From JACKBK01 sp963707275 (GTDB lineage Bacteria > Chloroflexota > Anaerolineae > JAAEKA01), in NCBI GenBank assembly GCA_963707275.1, contig CAVPPH010000015.1, forward strand, positions 201,904 to 265,903: DNA of 64,000 bases, given 5' to 3'. This document shows positions 17,483 through 25,804 of the stretch, piece after piece (the first letter of the stretch is position 1; each line of letters opens with the position of its first letter). Under the pieces are notes generated by a model that ran no database searches, was not told the origin of the DNA, and saw nothing but the letters and a program-made list of their open reading frames with translations. The translations under genes and the position numbers were made by a program.

Positions 17483-19965
17483 CGATTTGATGCCGCGCAG
17501 GCCGGTCCGCCGGTGGTGTACGCAGCCCACGGATAGTTCTCAGCGCACAGGCTTTGGCGACCCGCCTCTACCAATCGTTGCGTGCGGACGTGCTGCCGGG
17601 CCAGCGCACCGTAGGATTTGGCGAGGATTCCGGGCAGCGCCTGGTAGGTCGAGAACGGATCGTTGGCGCCGGAGAAGCCGGCGAACCCGCCGTCGGGACT
17701 TTGCAGCGCGAGCAGCGCATCCAGCGGCGACGCGTCGACGAGACGGCTGACGCCTTCAGTGCCAGAGATGACGCCGCTCCACTGCGGGCTGTCCGGCGAC
17801 AGGCCAAAGGCCGCCAGCGCCTGCAATGCCAGCCCGGTGGAACTGGCGCTGGTCGCGCCGTCATAGCCGGCGAACCCGCCGTCGCCGGTCTGAACACTGC
17901 GCAACCAGGCCAGCGCGGCCTGCACCGTCGGGGCATCGGCTGCACGTCGCGCGGCTGCCAGCGCCTGCAACGCCAGCGCGGTGCTGTCAACATCGGGAGC
18001 GGCGGACGCTTCGAAGCCCCAGCCGCCGCTCCCGGCTTGCATGGCTTCAAGCGCTTCGGTGGCGCTGACCGGGACTGTCTGGTCCGCAGCCAGCAGGCCC
18101 AGCATCGCCCACGACTGGTCCCAGACCGAGTTGCCCGCGCCGAACTGCCCGCTGGTGATGGCGTAGGTCGCGCTGATCGCCTGTGTCAGATCGACGCCGC
18201 CGAAGTCGCGTGGATCCTGGCCGGCGGCGGCCACGGCCAGCGCCAGCTTGCCGGCCGCGCTGGCGCCTTGTGCGGCGTAGTCCGGCGCTTCAGCGGCCAG
18301 ATAGTCCAGCGCGCTGACGCCTTTGCTGCGATAGTTGGCCGGGTTGCGGCCGGCGGCGGCGATGGCCAGCAGCGCATCGGCGGTCGCGCCCGGGTTGAAG
18401 CCGGCGAAGCTGCCGTCAGGCTGCTGCTGTGCCGCGATCCAGGCCAACGCCTCGCGTTTCGCCACCGCCTGGCTGTGGACGAGCAGCGTCTTACCCAGCA
18501 GCGCCGGGATGACCTGGCGGGTGGCGAAGTCGTTGGCCGGCGGCGTCGTGAAGGCGAAACCGCCCTCGGCGGTCTGCTGGCTCAGCAGGTAGCTGATGGG
18601 CGTCGTGGCGCTCACCGTCGTAGTCCATTCTGCGCCCAGCGGGTCCTGACCGGCTGCCAGAATCGCCTGGACGACGAAGGCGGTGGAGTTGCTGTTGCTG
18701 CTCGTGTCTGTCCTGGAGGTCGGCAGGTAGGGGAAGCCGCCGTCGTCGTTCTGTACTGACTGAATGTAAGTCAGACCACTGATCACCGCGGACGATGTGA
18801 CCGGCTCGCCCGCGGCCAGCAGCGCCTGGACGGCCAGCGCGCTGGTGTCTACGTCGCTTTCGCTGGTCGCCGTCCATCCCCAGCCGCCATCTTCGTTCAT
18901 TCGCTGAACAAGGAGCGCCGTGGCGGTCACCGGCACCGTCTGGCCTGCCGCCCGCCAGCCCAGCATGTTGAACGTCTGGTCCCAGTTGGACTCGCCGAAC
19001 GCGCCGGTGGTGGGCGAGTAGACCTGGCTCATGCTGACCACCAGGTTCTGGCCGGCGAAGGAACGCGGATCGAGGCCGGCCGCGGCTACCATCAACGCCA
19101 GCTTGCCGGCCGAGGCGCGGCTTTCGTCGCGCGTGGCGAAGATGCCGGCTTGCTTGCGCAGATAATCCCAGGGCGACTTGTCGTTTGCGCCGCGCCAGCG
19201 GGTTAAGTTCTCGCCTGCAGCCGCGCCGGCCATCACTGTGTCCAGGGTTGCGCCCGCGTTGCCGCCGAAGCTGCCGTCAGCCGCCTGCAGGCCGCGCAGC
19301 CAGGCCAGACCGGCCCGCGCTGCCAGTTCCTCGCGCGTGAGCAGCGACGGCGTCGCGTCGAACGGTCCCCAGTACCACCCGTCCACGTCGCCTGGTTTGA
19401 CGGTCGAATCAGCGGCGCCGACCTGCGAGGCGACCCACTGGCCGCCTTGCAGCCGGAACAGCCCCCAGTATTGATTCGGGTCGCAGAAACAGTTGTCCAG
19501 CGAGCAGCCGAGCTTGTCGATCGCGCAGACCGCCGCGCCGAAATCGAAATCGGCGATGCCCGCATCGATGCCGCTCAGCCGCAGGGCCTCCAGGCTGCTG
19601 ATCGTCGGTGACACAAACGTCACCCGCCGCACTTCCACCCGCCCGTCGCCAAAATCCACTACCACATCCGCGTAGTTGGTGTTCTCCTGCAATCGCTCCC
19701 TCTCCCCTTGGGAGAGGGCCGGGGTGAGGGGTGGCGCGGCCACAGCAGTCAACGCCCCCTGCAGCACAACCATCAATCCCAGCGCCAGACCGAACGCCAA
19801 CAGCGCCATGCGCAACGCGCGCCGGTGTTGTGGCCCAAAATATGATTGTGATTTGATTACCCTATCCGAATCAAATCGCCCGACGTGATACGCCGGGCGA
19901 GAGATGTCGTGGGTCGAAGTGTGGGCCTGATCAAGAGACTGGCCCTCAGGTGTCGAACTAGGCAT
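17473..19965 (-). CDS. Transcobalamin/intrinsic-factor-like secreted cobalamin-binding protein
   Basis: The protein has 830 residues. A charged 50-residue leader is followed by a membrane/signal segment (about 51-77) and a peptide encoded by a genomic repeat. A DUF4430-like domain follows (about 98-205; VVVDFGDGRVEV, VCAIDKLGCS, FCDPNQYWG, GDVDGWYWG). Then come prenyltransferase-like alpha/alpha-toroid repeats (about 215-800) marked by DGSFGG, DGGWGW, DGGFPY, DGSFAGF and DGGFAGY. Animal intrinsic factor and transcobalamin combine the same two folds, in the opposite order. A cobalamin riboswitch precedes the gene, and the S component and EcfT follow. It probably captures cobalamin at the cell surface. 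AAAGGAGG marks the start. Confidence 0.82.
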   Translation of the reverse strand: MPSSTPEGQSLDQAHTSTHDISRPAYHVGRFDSDRVIKSQSYFGPQHRRALRMALLAFGLALGLMVVLQGALTAVAAPPLTPALSQGERERLQENTNYADVVVDFGDGRVEVRRVTFVSPTISSLEALRLSGIDAGIADFDFGAAVCAIDKLGCSLDNCFCDPNQYWGLFRLQGGQWVASQVGAADSTVKPGDVDGWYWGPFDATPSLLTREELAARAGLAWLRGLQAADGSFGGNAGATLDTVMAGAAAGENLTRWRGANDKSPWDYLRKQAGIFATRDESRASAGKLALMVAAAGLDPRSFAGQNLVVSMSQVYSPTTGAFGESNWDQTFNMLGWRAAGQTVPVTATALLVQRMNEDGGWGWTATSESDVDTSALAVQALLAAGEPVTSSAVISGLTYIQSVQNDDGGFPYLPTSRTDTSSNSNSTAFVVQAILAAGQDPLGAEWTTTVSATTPISYLLSQQTAEGGFAFTTPPANDFATRQVIPALLGKTLLVHSQAVAKREALAWIAAQQQPDGSFAGFNPGATADALLAIAAAGRNPANYRSKGVSALDYLAAEAPDYAAQGASAAGKLALAVAAAGQDPRDFGGVDLTQAISATYAITSGQFGAGNSVWDQSWAMLGLLAADQTVPVSATEALEAMQAGSGGWGFEASAAPDVDSTALALQALAAARRAADAPTVQAALAWLRSVQTGDGGFAGYDGATSASSTGLALQALAAFGLSPDSPQWSGVISGTEGVSRLVDASPLDALLALQSPDGGFAGFSGANDPFSTYQALPGILAKSYGALARQHVRTQRLVEAGRQSLCAENYPWAAYTTGGPACAASNRQD
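19698..19732. repeat. Dispersed palindromic repeat embedded in coding sequence
   Basis: The sequence contains the palindrome CCCTCTCCCCTTGGGAGAGG followed by GCCGGGGTGAGGGG. Read in the gene frame it encodes PLTPALSQGERE, a peptide produced when this common bacterial intergenic repeat is translated. It sits between the signal segment and the DUF4430 domain. Confidence 0.75.
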
Positions 19966-20004
19966 AATCCGCCCTCCTTTACGTCGAAGGTTTCAGCGGA
20001 CCAG

Positions 20005-20240
20005 CAGTGGAGGTCGTCCTGGCTCTTGGAGGAGTAACAGGTTGCAGGTCGCAGGTTGCAGGTATCGATCGACTTCGCGTGATCCTTGCCACTTGCCACT
20101 TGCCACTTGCCACAACTGCCAATTACAGTTGCGCGACAGCGCCGGACTCTCACCGGCTTCGCCCAAATTTTGTGAATCTGTACCCCGGCATCCGGGCCTG
20201 GGGTACCACTGCACGGCCAACTATTTTGTTGTTAACGCTA
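20005..20240 (-). promoter_or_regulatory. Cobalamin riboswitch
   Basis: On the minus strand the core GAAGCCGGTGAGAGTCCGGC and GCTGTCGCGCAACTGTAAT (about 20122-20160) matches the conserved B12 aptamer. A B12-box-like AGCCAGGACGACCTCC lies downstream at 20009-20024, shortly before the ribosome site of the transcobalamin-like gene. Between them lie tandem AAGTGGC and TGCAACC-type repeats in the variable arm. It likely represses the operon when cobalamin is abundant. Confidence 0.88.
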
Positions 20241-20247
20241 CCAGCCG

Positions 20248-20276
20248 ACTATAGCATAAGCCCGGTTGCCTGTCAA
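20248..20276 (-). promoter_or_regulatory. Promoter of the cobalamin-uptake operon
   Basis: TTGACA (20271-20276), a 17-base spacer and TATAGT (20248-20253) on the minus strand place transcription start just before the riboswitch. Confidence 0.75.
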
Positions 20277-20333
20277 ACACTTCATGCTGCGTTGGCTGCG
20301 GCCAGGCCGGCGCCTTCCGGTTCAGCCACTCGG

Positions 20334-21908
20334 CTAATAGCCAAACGCGTTGTAAGCACTCATGACGGTGCCTGGCCCAATGGTCTTGACGATGACGACA
20401 ACCGACCCTTCGACAGCCTCGACATGCAGGCTGCCTTCCCAGTTGACGCTCTGCCCGGCTGCGCCCAGCCAGATATCGGCGCAGTTATTCTTGGTGTTGA
20501 AAATCTGAAAACCGTTCGGCGGGATCGGCGTGATGTTGGCCAACGCCGGGTAGCTAAGCGTCGGCACGCTCGGCGATGCGGCGCGTGGGTAGAAGTGCAA
20601 TCTGGCTTTTGCTTGCGCGGTGGCGCTGGGATTCTGGATGTAGATGAGGGAGTACTGGGTCCAGTTCCAAGCCGCACAGGCGCCAGAGGTCTTGGTCACC
20701 TTCTGATAGACAGCCGGCGCGAGCGCCCATGTGCTGGCATCCGCGGCCGTCGCAGAACGAAAACCGTCCATCATCGCGCTGCCCGGACGGACGGTGTACG
20801 CTACCACGGCCAGGTTCTTGTCGTTGGTGGAGCTTACGACGACGGAGCCGTTGAAGCCGTCCCCAAGGGACGTCAAACTGGCGCCGACGGGACAGTCGCC
20901 GCCGCTGTTGGTGTTGGCGGCGCGGGCGGCGTTTGGAGCGACTGTGCAGGTCAGTGTCGCGACCGGAGTGGGCGTGCCAGGGTTGTAGAACTCCATCTTG
21001 ACGCCGCAAGCCGTGCTTTGATCGAGACATTGGGCGGTGATGACGCTGAAGCCCAGTAAGTTCGGTGTCGGTGTCGCTGTGTCGAAGCGGCGCTCGACGC
21101 CGGGAACGAAATGCCTGGTTGCCCCGCTCGTCGAACTGGGGTAGGACAAGACGCCGCGATTGGTCCAGTAGTGGCTTGCCACGGCTGAGATGAGTTTGCT
21201 GGCTTGGGAGGTGATCTTGAGCGAGCCCACCCAGGCGCTGTTGCCGAAGGTTGGGTTGAGCGCGCTGGGAATGCGCAGGTCGTAGGTCTTGTGGCCACCT
21301 GCGCCCAGGTTGTCGGTCAGCGGCGTAGGGGGCACGGGGGTGCCCTCGCGGTTGAAGTACTGCAGGGTGATCGCGCCCGATCCGGCTACCGAGATGCGGC
21401 TGAATTGCTTGTTGGGGTTGTCAGGCGCCAGCGCGACAAAGGGCAGATAGGCAACAGTGCCCGGCGAGGCAACCGCCTCGTATGCGCTGGACTCGATCTT
21501 GTTGTTGGCCCCCAGCTTGCTTCCCCGCCAGTAGACCTCCGCGACAGAACCGACGACGCCGTTTGTTGGCGACAGCGACACGGAGCCGATCCAGTCTTTG
21601 CGCAGATTGGCGGTCGTCGGCGCAAAGAGAACCGATCCGTGCGCCCCCAAAGTGGCAACCACAGTTGCCTCCACCGTGCCCTTGGGGTTGATGAAGTAGC
21701 CGGTGACAGAAACGGAGTTACTGCCGGCGGCCACCACCAGGTTGGACATGCCCGAATCGGGCACAGCCATGGGCGTGGTGTAGGTGGCTTCCGGCTGCAG
21801 GAGCACGCGTTCTGTGTGGCCTGGTGTGGCCGTTGCCAGACTGGCCAGCAACAGCAACGCACCCGCCAAAATTGCGATAACAACCGCGACAGACCACGAG
21901 CGTTTCAT
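20334..21908 (-). CDS. Secreted protein with repeated beta-sandwich units, unknown function
   Basis: This 524-residue protein has a clear signal peptide (SWSVAVVIAILAGALLLLASLATA). Four related segments recur in it: WIGSVSLSP, WVGSLKITS, FNGSVVVSS and WEGSLHVEA. Each is followed by about ten residues and a strand such as AVAEVYW or AVASHYW, suggesting four copies of one beta-rich module. No catalytic motif was recognised; an extracellular structural or binding role is inferred. The start codon overlaps the stop of the upstream Asp-box gene (ATGA), and GGGAGGGG precedes it, so the two are translationally coupled. Confidence 0.65.
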   Translation of the reverse strand: MKRSWSVAVVIAILAGALLLLASLATATPGHTERVLLQPEATYTTPMAVPDSGMSNLVVAAGSNSVSVTGYFINPKGTVEATVVATLGAHGSVLFAPTTANLRKDWIGSVSLSPTNGVVGSVAEVYWRGSKLGANNKIESSAYEAVASPGTVAYLPFVALAPDNPNKQFSRISVAGSGAITLQYFNREGTPVPPTPLTDNLGAGGHKTYDLRIPSALNPTFGNSAWVGSLKITSQASKLISAVASHYWTNRGVLSYPSSTSGATRHFVPGVERRFDTATPTPNLLGFSVITAQCLDQSTACGVKMEFYNPGTPTPVATLTCTVAPNAARAANTNSGGDCPVGASLTSLGDGFNGSVVVSSTNDKNLAVVAYTVRPGSAMMDGFRSATAADASTWALAPAVYQKVTKTSGACAAWNWTQYSLIYIQNPSATAQAKARLHFYPRAASPSVPTLSYPALANITPIPPNGFQIFNTKNNCADIWLGAAGQSVNWEGSLHVEAVEGSVVVIVKTIGPGTVMSAYNAFGY

Positions 21909-23275
21909 CTTCCCCTCCCAAGGTATTGTGTCCGAGCAAGCGGCTGGACCGTGGGCAACTGCATACACGCCCAACTCAGACCGCCATCGTCGGAGCGGTA
22001 GTAGGCGAACTCGTCGTTTGGATTTCTTGCCCTGATGAACAGGGTAAATGGACTGGCCATAGGCTGCTCCGCTGCCCAGTTGACCAGAGGCAGAAAGGTT
22101 GTCCAGTCAGATTTCGCCCTGGCAGCCAACGGTCCAGCAGACAGTTGACGCGAACTTGCTGGGGTTGCTTGAGCCGCACCCTGCTCCGGGGCGCTCTGCC
22201 CGGCCACGGCCGGCAGCACTGTTAACAACTCGACATATCTGTTTGTGAGCAACGGTGTCCACGTCGCGCCGTCGTCTACAGAGATGTACAAGTATGGGTA
22301 AGGATTATTCCCGTGGGCAACCATGAAGATCGTGTGATCCTGGCCGTAGTTGGGTGACAGCACATAGTTGTCGACCCGCGGGGCCACAACCCCTCCCTGG
22401 CAATGAGGGCGATCAGGCGGGAAGACCACTTGCCAGGTCTCGCCTGCGTCCCGACTGGTGAAGAACGAACTTGCCTGCTGGACGAAGAGGGTGCGGTCCA
22501 GAGCGAAGTTGGGCGAGATCTGCAGGTTGCTGGCTGCGGTGGCGCACAGGTCGTCGTCACTTCGGCCTTGCCAGGTCTCGCCGCCGTCGGTGGAGACGAT
22601 GACCGGCGATCCCATCTCCGGCGAAACGTCCACCAGTGAGGCAAACACCGTGTGGTCCTGGGAATAGTTCGGCGAGACCCCGAGGTCCAACGCTTCCGTG
22701 CCATCCCAGACCTCCATCCACCACCGCGCGCCATTGTCAGTGCGCCAGATACCGGAGGGTATCCATTGAGGTGAGCTGTTTTCCAAGGCAAACATGACGT
22801 TCCGGTTATCCGTCGGATAGCTGGGAAGGTTTGCATGCCCTGGAATTGGCACGCGTGCCTGCCAGGTCGCTCCGCTGTCGTCGCTGTACCACAGCAGACG
22901 AGTGACAAAAGAGAAGTTCGAGAAAACAGCCCAGTTTTGATACAAGTTATAACCGTTGTTCGATTCCACGGAAACCACGACTGCCGGACCGAACTGGAAG
23001 CCATCGTACCGAGACATGTCGACCAGATTGATCCACGATAAGCCTGCGTCATCGCTTCGCCAGATGACACCTGGGTAGATATGCACCAGAAACAGCGTCT
23101 GGTCCTGCGCATACCACGGTGAAGCAGTCAGGAAGTATCCGTCCTGTCTGGGGCAGGCTGGCAGCGAGGATGATTGAGCATCGGCAACCAGCGGAACCAG
23201 GGCCAGGAGACATCCCAACGCCATGGACCAGCATCGATGAAAACGCGTAACAAAGTCGTGTATGTCTCTTGCCAT
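21905..23275 (-). CDS. Secreted Asp-box (BNR/sortilin-like) beta-propeller protein
   Basis: The protein of about 456 residues has a signal peptide (MALGCLLALVPLVADAQ). Its repeats of the Asp-box form are SDDAGLSW, SDDSGATW, STDGGETW, SRDAGETW, SVDDGATW and SDDGGLSW, with SPNY.QDHTVF-type linkers. These build a sialidase-like propeller without sialidase catalytic residues that I can identify. It is similar in style to the large propeller protein at 30.9-34.4 kb. The start is chosen before the signal peptide. It is first of a two-gene unit whose stop and start codons overlap. Confidence 0.75.
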   Translation of the reverse strand: MARDIHDFVTRFHRCWSMALGCLLALVPLVADAQSSSLPACPRQDGYFLTASPWYAQDQTLFLVHIYPGVIWRSDDAGLSWINLVDMSRYDGFQFGPAVVVSVESNNGYNLYQNWAVFSNFSFVTRLLWYSDDSGATWQARVPIPGHANLPSYPTDNRNVMFALENSSPQWIPSGIWRTDNGARWWMEVWDGTEALDLGVSPNYSQDHTVFASLVDVSPEMGSPVIVSTDGGETWQGRSDDDLCATAASNLQISPNFALDRTLFVQQASSFFTSRDAGETWQVVFPPDRPHCQGGVVAPRVDNYVLSPNYGQDHTIFMVAHGNNPYPYLYISVDDGATWTPLLTNRYVELLTVLPAVAGQSAPEQGAAQATPASSRQLSAGPLAARAKSDWTTFLPLVNWAAEQPMASPFTLFIRARNPNDEFAYYRSDDGGLSWACMQLPTVQPLARTQYLGRGR

Positions 23276-23371
23276 CACAGTATCCCTTACGGCCAACGTG
23301 TTGGCGTGGGCGTTGGCCACCGTCTCTACCAGACCTTCCATTGTTGAGAATCGCACAGCCCGATATTGTGA

Positions 23372-23400
23372 ATTATCGCGCCGCTTTCGGGCGTTTGCAA
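23372..23400 (-). promoter_or_regulatory. Probable promoter of the Asp-box protein gene
   Basis: TTGCAA (23395-23400), 17 bases and GATAAT (23372-23377) are correctly spaced on the minus strand, about 95 bases before the gene. Confidence 0.5.
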
Positions 23401-23461
23401 TAGGAAAACATCGCTCGTTGCGATCGATCAGATGCGATTGGTAGCCCTAAACGAGTATTGC

Positions 23462-24149
23462 TTACTGCGTCGAGTTGTCCTTGTCGACGTTGATCTCCTG
23501 GAAGCGGCCGGTGACCATGTAGATGACGCGCTCGGCGATGTTGGTCGCCAAGTCGCCGTAGCGTTCCAGCTCGCGCGCGGCGCGCAGGGCTTCATAGGTC
23601 GCCTCGACCTTCTCGCTACTGCCCACCTGCGCCATGTGATCCATGATCTGCGCGAAGACCCGCGCGTAGAGCGCGTCCACATCGTCGTCCTGGCGAGCTA
23701 CTTGCAGCGCCAGATCGACGTTGTCGTGGGCGTAGGCGGTCATGGTCTGGTTCAGCATTCGGCCCACCATCGTGCTCATCTGCCAAAGCTCGCGGCGGAC
23801 GGGGAATGTCAGGCGACTGAACCATGTGCGGCACGACCTTGGCGATGCCCTTGGCCTGGTCGCCCATGCGCTCCAAATCCACAATCATGTTCATCACCGT
23901 GACGATGGCGCGCAGGTCACGCGCCGCCGGCTGCTGGGTGACGATCAGCGCGAAACACTTTTCCTCGATCTCGAAACGGGTGTTGTTGACCTCGTTGTCG
24001 AGCCGGAAGACCGTTTTGGCCTTGACTGTGTCCAACTGGTCCAGCGCGTCCATGGCGACGTAGAGTTCGTTCTCTACGATGCTGCCCATCTTCAGCACTT
24101 CCTCTTTCAGCTCGCCCAATTGTTGCTCGAAGCGCAGGCGAATGTTCAT
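23462..24149 (-). CDS. phoU: Phosphate-signalling protein PhoU (one frameshift)
   Basis: The N-terminal PhoU repeat (MNIRLRFEQQLGELKEEVLKMG, then LRAIVTVMNMIVDLERMGDQA) ends near MVQ. After one surplus base at about 23812-23822 the other frame carries VRRELWQMSTMVGRMLNQTM and the second repeat, with ELERYGDLATNIAERVIYMV. Repaired, it has the usual length near 228 residues. PhoU links the Pst transporter to the phosphate two-component system. It is last in the pst operon, downstream of pstB. Confidence 0.93.
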
Positions 24150-24167
24150 CGTTCGTCTCCTCTCGCG

Positions 24168-24924
24168 CTATCCGCGCCGGCCAGTGATATATGCCTCGGT
24201 CAGCTCCTCTTTGGGAGAGCCGAAGATGGTGGCTGTTTCTGCAAATTCCACCAGGCGGCCGAGCCAGAAGAAGCCCGTCCAGTCCGAGGCGCGCGCCGCC
24301 TGCTGCATGTTGTGGGTCACGATGACGATAGTGTAGTTCTCGGCCAGCTCGCGCATCAACTCCTCGACCCGCAATGTCGCGACCGGGTCCAGCGCTGAAC
24401 ATGGTTCGTCCATCAGGATCACCTCAGGCTGCGACGGCGATCGCGCGGGCGATGCACAGCCGCTGCTGCTGGCCCGGGTTCAGGCTCATGGCCGAGTCCT
24501 TGAGGCGATGGCGCACCTCGTTCCACAGGGCCGCGCTTTCCAGGCTTTCCTGCACGAGTTGGTCGAGCATCGCGCCTTTGGCCAGTCCCAACACCCGCGG
24601 TCCGAACGCTACGTTGTCGTAGATGCTCTGCGGGAAGGGATTAGGGCGCTGAAACACCATGCCGATACGCTGGCGCAGGTCGACCACATCGACGTCGGGG
24701 GCGTAGACATCCTTGCCGTCCAGCAGCACCTGCCCTACGGCGCGCGTGCCCGCGATGGTGTCATTCATGCGGTTCAGGCAGCGTAGAAAGGTGGACTTGC
24801 CACAGCCCGAAGGCCCGATCAGCGCGGTGATCTGCCGTTCGCGGATCGGAATATTCAGGTCGATCAGCGCCTGGAACTCGCCGTAATAGAAGCTGAAATC
24901 GTTTACTTCGATCTTGTTCTGCAT
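24168..24924 (-). CDS. pstB: Phosphate ABC transporter ATPase PstB, copy 1 (one frameshift; altered signature)
   Basis: Walker A GPSGCGKST, Q-loop VFQRPNPFP, Walker B ILMDEPCSALDP and H-loop VTHNMQQA are all canonical for PstB. The ABC signature, normally LSGGQ, reads LNPGQQQRLCIARA. One extra base near 24430 splits the gene just before PEVILMDEP. The last residues, EAYITGRRG, match the PstB C-terminus. It powers phosphate import through PstCA. Because the neighbouring PstB copy has the opposite set of defects, the two probably form a heterodimer. Confidence 0.93.
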
Positions 24925-24956
24925 TGGTTTTGGTAGACTGGCAGATTGGTGATCGA

Positions 24957-25033
24957 TGACCGGTAGCTGTCGGCCGAAGTCCTTGAGACCTTGCGTCCGA
25001 TTACCGTATACTGATCACCGATTACTGGTTACT
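24957..25033. repeat. Short interspersed repeat of GATTACTGRT type between the pstB copies
   Basis: Repeated and inverted words (TGATCACCGATTACTGGTTACTGATCA and related) fill the gap between the two ATPase genes. The innermost part is nearly palindromic around TGATCA. No ORF is present. Confidence 0.5.
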
Positions 25034-25035
25034 GA

Positions 25036-25794
25036 TCATCCAAACCGTCCCGTAATATAATCCTCGGTCCGCTTGTCCTGCGGATGCAGGAAGAGCGTCT
25101 CGGTCTTATTCGTCTCGACGAGTTCGCCGTTCAACAGAAATGCTGCTCGGTCGGCGATGCGGGCGGCCTGCTGCACGCTGTGCGGGACCATGACGATGGT
25201 GTACTGGTTGGTAAGCTCACGCAAGGTCTCCTCGACCACGCTGGTCGAGATGGGATCGAGCCCGGAGGTCGGGTTGTCCAACAGAATCACCTCTGGTTCC
25301 ATGGCCAGGCTGCGGGCAATGCACAGGCGCTGCTTCTGGCCGCCCGACAGCGCCATGGCCGAACTGTCCAATCGGTCTTTCACCTCGTCCCACAATCCAG
25401 CCTGGCGCAGCGACCGTTCCACTCGTGTTGCCAGCAGCGAGATGTCGCGTAGGCCGGCCATCCTCAGCCCGTAGATCAGGTTGTCGCGGATTGAGCCGGG
25501 CAGCGGCGTCGGCACGGCGAATACCATGCTGACCCGCCGGCGCAGATCGAATACGTCCACCGATTTGTCGAAGATGTTCTGGCCATCCAGCTCAATCGCC
25601 CCCTGGAAGCGCGCGCCTTCGGTCAGGTCAGAAAGGCGATTCAGCAGCCGCAGCAGCGTTGACTTGCCGCTGCGCGATGGGCCGAACAACACGAACACCT
25701 GGTTGGGCATGATGTCCAGGGAGACGTTGCGCAGTGCCTCGGTCTCGTCGGTGTAGGTGTAGAAGGTGTTCTGGAGCGAGATTTTGGGTTGCAT
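25036..25794 (-). CDS. pstB: PstB-like ATPase, copy 2, with degenerate catalytic site
   Basis: The protein has 252 residues and is full length. Walker A is GPSRSGKST and the signature LSGGQKQRLCIARS is intact. The Q-loop Gln is replaced by Ala (MVFAVPTPLP), and the Walker B catalytic Glu by Asn (VILLDNPTSGLDP). The His of the H-loop remains (VPHSVQQA). The ending EDYITGRFG is PstB-like. On its own it should hydrolyse ATP poorly. It lies between pstA and the other pstB, which supports a heterodimer. Confidence 0.9.
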   Translation of the reverse strand: MQPKISLQNTFYTYTDETEALRNVSLDIMPNQVFVLFGPSRSGKSTLLRLLNRLSDLTEGARFQGAIELDGQNIFDKSVDVFDLRRRVSMVFAVPTPLPGSIRDNLIYGLRMAGLRDISLLATRVERSLRQAGLWDEVKDRLDSSAMALSGGQKQRLCIARSLAMEPEVILLDNPTSGLDPISTSVVEETLRELTNQYTIVMVPHSVQQAARIADRAAFLLNGELVETNKTETLFLHPQDKRTEDYITGRFG

Positions 25795-25804
25795 GATCGA
25801 TCTT

